From: Mya arenaria
Taxonomy: Eukaryota > Mollusca > Bivalvia > Myida > Myidae
Direction of reading: 5' to 3'
Assembly (NCBI RefSeq): GCF_026914265.1
Contig: NC_069135.1
Location: forward strand, 1,753,001-1,817,000
DNA length: 64,000 bases
Shown one piece after another: positions 58,736 to 64,000 of this stretch. How positions within the stretch are numbered: position 1 is the first letter of the stretch; each line of letters begins with the position of its first letter. A program made the position numbers and the translations under genes. Under the pieces are notes generated by a model. The model was not told where the DNA came from. It made no database searches and was given only the letters and a program-made list of their open reading frames with translations.

Positions 58736-61011
58736 TTAATGCATCTCTATCTGGACATCTTCTAAATCTTCTAAACCAGTATTGTTTTCTGGCATTTCAT
58801 TCGAAATATCCTGGCCCTCTGTTGTTTTAGTAGATGTTATTCCGGCCAGCTCAATGATTGCCTTACACAGGACGCGCCAGTCAGGAACCAGCTTGGTTTC
58901 TTTTCCATCATATATCAGGGATGCATGAACTAATGTTCCAAAGAACTGATTTATAACATGCGGCATTAACTTCTTGTCAACCTTCTCTAGCATGAGCAGT
59001 ACAATCGGTTTGCCGCTGTTGACGGCTTGAAGCAATTCGTTCTCACACCAATGTCGTTGACAGAAGGTTTTGGAAACAGCTGCTACCAACACGGAACATT
59101 TCTCTAGGCATTTCTCAGTCTCGTCCAAAATCCGAAATCCTGGCCGGAAATTTAAGTCTCCTTTGCAAACAAACTCCTTGTCAACGCCAATGATATCCTT
59201 AAAGGTGGAATTAAAATGTGGATACACGTCTCTTTCAACTAATTCTGTGTCGTCGCTGGCAAAGCAAAGGAATGTCAAGAAATCGTTGGTGAATTCACCC
59301 TTCCTGATCGTTTCTATAACATCCAATAAGACCCTTCGTTTCAAACGACGCCTTCGAAACACAATAATTGTTATCACTAACACAGACGATATAGCTATAC
59401 AACTTGGAATGGTCACAGTAAGAACTGTGTGAACAACCTTCATCATGCAGTCTCTTTGTATATCGTTTACTGAAGATTCAAGAGCTATATTAAGCTCTTT
59501 ACCTTTATAGTCACAGTAGAAACTAGCTACACCCCCCCTTCCTCGCATTATCTTTCATCCATTCGATCAATTCCTGTTCAGTTGATTCACATCCGCAATT
59601 TAATTGATAATCGCGAAGATCCACAAAAACTGAACTTAATCTCTGGAACAATTGTAGTGTATTTGAATCTATGATTTGAAAGTTGTTTCCAGATAAGTCT
59701 ATTACTTGCAACATTTCCAAATGATTTATGCCGAAAGTGATTTCTTTTAACATGTTGTTTGACAAATCTATACGCACCAAATGCGAATTGCCAGACAGAA
59801 AAGTTGTCGGTAAGTCTTCCAATCTGTTGCTAGACATTTTTAGCTCTTTTAACTGTGTAAGTGGTAGCAATAACCGCTTAAATTCTTGTGGGTACATTTG
59901 ATTCATTTGTTGTAGTTTATTTTTCGAAATATCAAGTAAACGTAAATTCACTGATGGCGCCAAAGTCTCTGGGGATTTGTACTCCATAAGGAAAAGTCTA
60001 GATATTGTAGAGTCGAAGCAGTTGTTGGATGGAGAATAACCGTTGTATTTAAAAACTTCAACTTGTTGGCAGCGTCAAAAATCTTTTGAAATTGTAAAGG
60101 ACACTCCGAGAAATCCAGAATAACCTGTCGGTCTGGATGACAAATGGTCATTTCAGTGTCAGAGACACTCTTCAAATTTAGCTCTGCTACAGTGTTATAG
60201 AATACGAGAGATCTGCAATGAAAATGGGATAGTAACGAAATATAGTTCAGAACTCCACTTGCAAACAATGATCCTTCGAAACTGACCGATTTCAAACGCG
60301 GGCACAACTCACCTGGAATGTAGTAATAGCCAACGGAGGAAAACACAGCGAATTCTAAAACAAGGGTTTCTAGACCATTGTCACACAAAGGGTAAAAGTA
60401 CCTTATGTCTAAAACAGCGAGGTTAATATGAGATAAAACATGTCGAGATGCTTCAGTCTTCTTCCGCTTGACATACTTACAAAGAAGTTCCAATCCATGT
60501 TCACCGGCGTGAAATATTTCCTTCCTATCCATGAAATGTTTAACATCTTTAAATTTGAAAGCACATGGATTCCGTTCTTCACAAAACAAAGAGCCTTGGC
60601 AACTGAATCATACAATAAATTAGCAGAGAGATCCAATGTTTCGACAGTATCGAGGCCAACGAAAGCAGAAATACTGATGTTGCTAAATACGTCTCCTTCG
60701 ACCTTTAGATATTTCAGAACCTTAAAGACGGTAAACATTCCCGATACAATTTCCTTGCTGAAGGTCGATTGTAAGTTGAGGCGTGTTATTGCTGACCATT
60801 CTTGTGGTTGAGATTGAAAGTGCTTTGCAACTTCTTTAAAGTCCACATCCTGAAGGAATATCTCTGTGATATTCCACGGTAAATATGTTGGAAGGTTTAC
60901 ACCTAAACATGCCATCGTATAACCATGACAACTGCAATCAGCTCCACACGTGACATCCTGTGTTCCTGAGATAACAAGAAGGCACGAATAACACAAAAGA
61001 AGTAAAATCAT
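58736..61011 (-). pseudogene. Toll-like receptor, single exon, interrupted by three 1-nt frameshifts
   Basis: Four overlapping frames together form one Toll-like receptor, a membrane sensor that signals through its TIR domain. They run from ATG 61011 to stop 58736, about 758 aa if the shifts are discounted. In order: signal peptide (MILLLLCYSCLLVISG), Cys-rich LRR N-cap (CGADCSCHGYTMAC), divergent LRRs (such as LLDISKNKL, KELKMSSNRLEDLP, VRIDLSNNMLKEI, VIDLSGNNF), LRR C-cap (LNCGCES), transmembrane helix (about 527-552) followed by RRRRLKRR, and a TIR domain (about 577-725) with FLCFASDD, LNFRPGFRILDE and CENELLQAV. Frame changes are near 60435-60438 (A run on the plus strand; one base too few), near 59992 (one too few) and at the seven-C run 59532-59538 (one too many). 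No other stop interrupts it, so assembly error is as likely as true loss. Closest named TLR type is not assignable. Confidence 0.85.
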
Positions 61012-63208
61012 GATTTTCGATGTCCAGATGACTTAAGAGATATATCAAGTTTGTTTCAAATATTGTCGAAGTATTTATGATCAGGAAATAGTAAAATACT
61101 TTAAAAGCTTTCAATGAATATGTTAACCTGAGTATAGTGAATGACAATAGTGTAAAAATATCTTGATCTTGCCTAACGAAGCCAGAACGGCTCATAAAGG
61201 AAATGCACTGCACCTTAAATTAAAATGTTTTGTGAAATTGTGAATATAATTTGCTTGTGGGAACTGGTTAAACAGAGTATAACCATTTAACCGTTGAAGT
61301 GCAGAGAAGAGATTCATGAAAATAAGGAAGTAAAGCCCCTCATTAAACCCTATGACACTCGGAATTCCAATAATAATTATTTTTATCATCTACAGTCAAG
61401 TGCAGAAGGTATTGGCGATTTGGGCGGCCGTCTTGAATTTAATACCAATAAAGGTATCCGGTACACAAATATGTGAACTCTGGATGCTGGTAATGCAATA
61501 TTATTTTGACATCATTTGAAACAGGTTTATGTTCAACAGTTACAAAGATATAACACTAAGGTCAATGGAGCTTTAAGCGAATAGTTTTTTTTGCGTGTTC
61601 CATAATGACTTTGAAAACGTTACTAACAGTATTATTTAATAGTAACTTTAAAAGCAATCTTTATTTCTTACCCAGAAATATTAATTCATTGATAACTGCG
61701 TATTAAACCGAATAACTTTAGACGTTGAAAGAAAAAAACAAACATGTTTTGTTGTAGGCAGATGAAATATGTTTATATATCCAGGGGTTAGTTAGACGAA
61801 AAGCGTTCGCCCAAAACCATCATCGTGTTCGTACTTATTTGAGGGCCAATGAAGAGTATTCTTTTTCGCCCTTTTTGGTGGGTCAATAACAGTCGATGAT
61901 AGTTGCTGTAGCTCAATTTCACTTCTAGAGACAGTATTTCATTTTTGCGGAACACAAAAGTTTACGTCTGATTTCTAAAGAAATCTGTGCCGTTTATGTA
62001 TGCACTTGGTGTCTTTAATTGACAGCTGAGGGTGCTGTCAACTCAGGGCAAATGGGAGCCTGACTCCGCCTGGTGAGTTGTAGGAGTTTTTTTTGTCCGA
62101 GATGGTTAAAAAAAACCTATCATGTGATTACAAATAAAAACAAACAAGTAACATTAATACACCAACAATTTGTTGCTTTGACAATAAAGAACTCGAGCGT
62201 TTTTAGATATAGGTATTATTTCTCTTATTTTGTTCTAAATGATGTAAATCGATTCCAATTGAAACCATTATAATATTTGTATGAAAAGCTACAGAAGCAA
62301 GCTCAGTAGCCAAAAGTTTCAACATAAACCCCGTTTAATGGCACAGGGTCAACGCCAAAGAACACAAAAACAAAACACACAGACAAGAAACACGGAACAA
62401 CAGCACAAAACGGGGAGTAAAATAAATTAAAAAAAATCAAGTGTCCTCGAAATTGTGTGACTATTCACTATTACTGACACTGGTCAAAAAAGGTTTAAGT
62501 TTTGCGCCAAAATATCACGTAACAACACAGCGACTTAGTCGAAAGGGACGGTGTAAGTAGGTCAAGTAAGTGCGAGCTCCAAATTTGTTATTGTTTAATT
62601 AAGGCGATCTATAAAAAAATGGAGCTCGGAGCTGTTACATTGTAATATAAATATTTCACAACTAAATTTCAGATGACAATTAAGTTAACGATAGTTTAAC
62701 CATTGCACGACTGATGCTATAAAAGTATTGACTTTAAAACGACACATTTCATATAAACTGATAAAAAATTGGAATTTAACAATATCACAATTTATTACTT
62801 CACTTCCGTTAAAATGCCATTGAATTTGAGACAAAGCTCACAATTGACAAACTGATTGACATAACTGTTTGCACCTGACTGTAGATCGATGAAGTGATAA
62901 TATTACACAAAAACGTCATAGCGTATGGTATTTTTCTTTCAAATTGTTTTTATGATGAATCTTAAAACCACAATCATGATGTTACGGATTATTTAACAGT
63001 ATGATTAAAATACTAGATATGATTTTTGTAGGTCATGGCTGTAAATTATTATTTTCGTTAAAAAGTTAAAGGCATAATAGCGTCTGTTTTAATGTGCCCA
63101 AATATTAAACTTGACTGAAAATGTTGAATAACATATGAAGATTGTTAGTTTAGACATGATTTTTTTTTTATGAATATAATGATAAAATTATATGAGAACT
63201 TATTAACA
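61012..63208. other. Upstream of the Toll-like receptor; no gene recognised
   Basis: AT-rich DNA. It contains one isolated monomer resembling the 37-bp array at the window end (about 61823-61870: ATCGTGTTCGTACTTATTTG then AGGGCCAATGAA). No promoter motif stands out for the receptor. Confidence 0.4.
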
Positions 63209-63281
63209 GCAAGCAGCAGGATTCAAACTCGGGTACTTAAAGCCTTTAGACGGGGACCGTATCCATTACACCGCTGCTTAC
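63209..63281 (-). repeat. tRNA-derived relic (SINE head or tRNA pseudogene)
   Basis: A 73-nt minus-strand segment has the length of a tRNA, a 7-bp acceptor-type pairing (GTAAGCA with TGCTTGC, one G-T), a D-arm-like GTAATGGATACGG and a B-box GTTTGAATCC in the T-loop position. The anticodon stem does not pair and the T stem pairs at only three of five positions, so it is not a working tRNA. The adjacent TTCTG-repeat tail (minus strand, about 63288-63302) looks like the 3' end of another retroelement. Confidence 0.45.
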
Positions 63282-63644
63282 ATTTAAAGAACAGAACAGA
63301 ACACATATTTTATTAAGACTTGTACAACGTACACCATATTCTTAACTACAAATTAATATTAATAAACAAACACATGGTATGACATAGTTTAATCATTATA
63401 TAAAATAGAATCATAAATATATTATAAATCAGGTGAGGATGAATAAAACTATTACAATTGTGAATCAATATTAAAAATCTTCTAATACTCAGAGCTTGTT
63501 TGACAAATAAAGATAATTTTATAAGTTATTGTTTATTTCTTGTGTTCAACAGTGAAATGAGCTTAAAAACAGACGGACGTAAATATCAATAATTCCGTTT
63601 ATTTCTCATGGTTTCTAAACGTATACAAATACAAATACAGTCTT

Positions 63645-64000
63645 CGTGTTCGCACTTATTTGTTGGCCAATGAACAGTCTTCGTGTTCGCACTTATTTGT
63701 TGGCCAGTGAACAGTCTTCGTGTTCGCACTTATTTGTTGGCCAATGAACAGTCTTCGTGTTCGCACTTATTTGTGGGCCAATGAATAGTCTTCGTGTTCG
63801 CACTTATTTGTTGGCCAGTGAACAGTCTTCGTGTTCGCACTTATTTGTGGGCCAATGAATAGTCTTCGTGTTCGCACTTATTTGTTGGCCAATGAACAGT
63901 CTTCGTGTTCGCACTTATTTGTGGGCCAATGAATAGTCTTCGTGTTCGCACTTATTTGTTGGCCAATGAACAGTCTTCGTGTTCGCACTTATTTGTGGGC
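63645..64000. repeat. 37-bp minisatellite running off the window, at least 9 copies
   Basis: The unit is CAGTCTTCGTGTTCGCACTT followed by ATTTGTTGGCCAATGAA, with an exact 37-bp period. Copies alternate between TTGTTGGCCA and TTGTGGGCCA variants; from about 63750 on they alternate nearly copy by copy, suggesting a 74-bp dimer unit. The array is cut by the window end. Confidence 0.95.

Noticed and set aside
1..64000. CRISPR arrays, operons or prokaryotic systems
   Set aside because: The tandem arrays have no spacer structure (units are contiguous), and the genes are spliced eukaryotic genes; none of the arrays has adjacent cas-like genes.

Overview
The window is eukaryotic nuclear DNA, AT-rich, with spliced genes, long introns and many repeats. 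It most likely comes from a bivalve mollusc. The evidence is an invertebrate dystroglycan, an egghead-type glycolipid mannosyltransferase (the enzyme class that starts mollu/arthro-series glycosphingolipids), a Toll-like receptor, and repeats of types I know from bivalve genomes (degenerate '...gaccTAGTGACCTAG...' monomers, pearl-like ~175-bp monomers, short palindromic DNA elements). No species can be named from the sequence alone.

Layout. (1) 1-9474: no convincing gene; upstream or 5'-UTR-intron DNA of the dystroglycan gene, with a 38-bp minisatellite (3972-4848). (2) 9475-20560 (+): dystroglycan, two coding exons (9699-9932 and 16179-18602) giving 885 aa. Its single coding intron holds 56-bp and 37-bp minisatellites; a long 3' UTR follows. 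(3) 21846-24640: a pearl-like tandem-monomer element with a second TIR element (22281-23710) inserted in it. (4) 25968-28735 (-): TRMT5, the tRNA m1G37 methyltransferase, three exons, 512 aa. (5) 29127-30727: a DNA element with 31-bp terminal inverted repeats. (6) 31119-32527 (-): the large exon of an egghead/bre-3-like beta-1,4-mannosyltransferase. Only ~110 bp upstream of its splice acceptor begins a ~9.7-kb satellite (32637-42335) built from 41-bp and 35-bp versions of one monomer, with a perfect 37-bp-arm palindrome at its near edge and a ~2.28-kb internal duplication. (7) 45204-51107 (-): a complete seven-exon 15-hydroxyprostaglandin dehydrogenase (265 aa). Its intron 5 carries a non-LTR retrotransposon fragment flanked by the two ends of a small palindromic element. 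(8) 53600-58010: transposon-dominated DNA (a CACGTG-containing TIR element, a 5'-truncated LINE, two nested PIF/Harbinger-like elements). (9) 58736-61011 (-): a single-exon Toll-like receptor (signal peptide, LRRs, TM, TIR) broken by three 1-nt frameshifts, with a 44-bp minisatellite just past its stop. (10) 61012-64000: no gene; a tRNA-like relic and a 37-bp minisatellite that runs off the window.

The genes are functionally unrelated (cell-matrix adhesion, tRNA modification, glycolipid synthesis, eicosanoid inactivation, innate immunity), as expected of ordinary metazoan gene order. The unusual content is the repeat architecture: seven separate tandem arrays with 35-56-bp units, several next to or inside genes, and nested non-autonomous transposons whose target duplications can be read. 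Exon coordinates were set by hand from reading frame, GT/AG sites and known family architecture; no alignment or transcript data were available.
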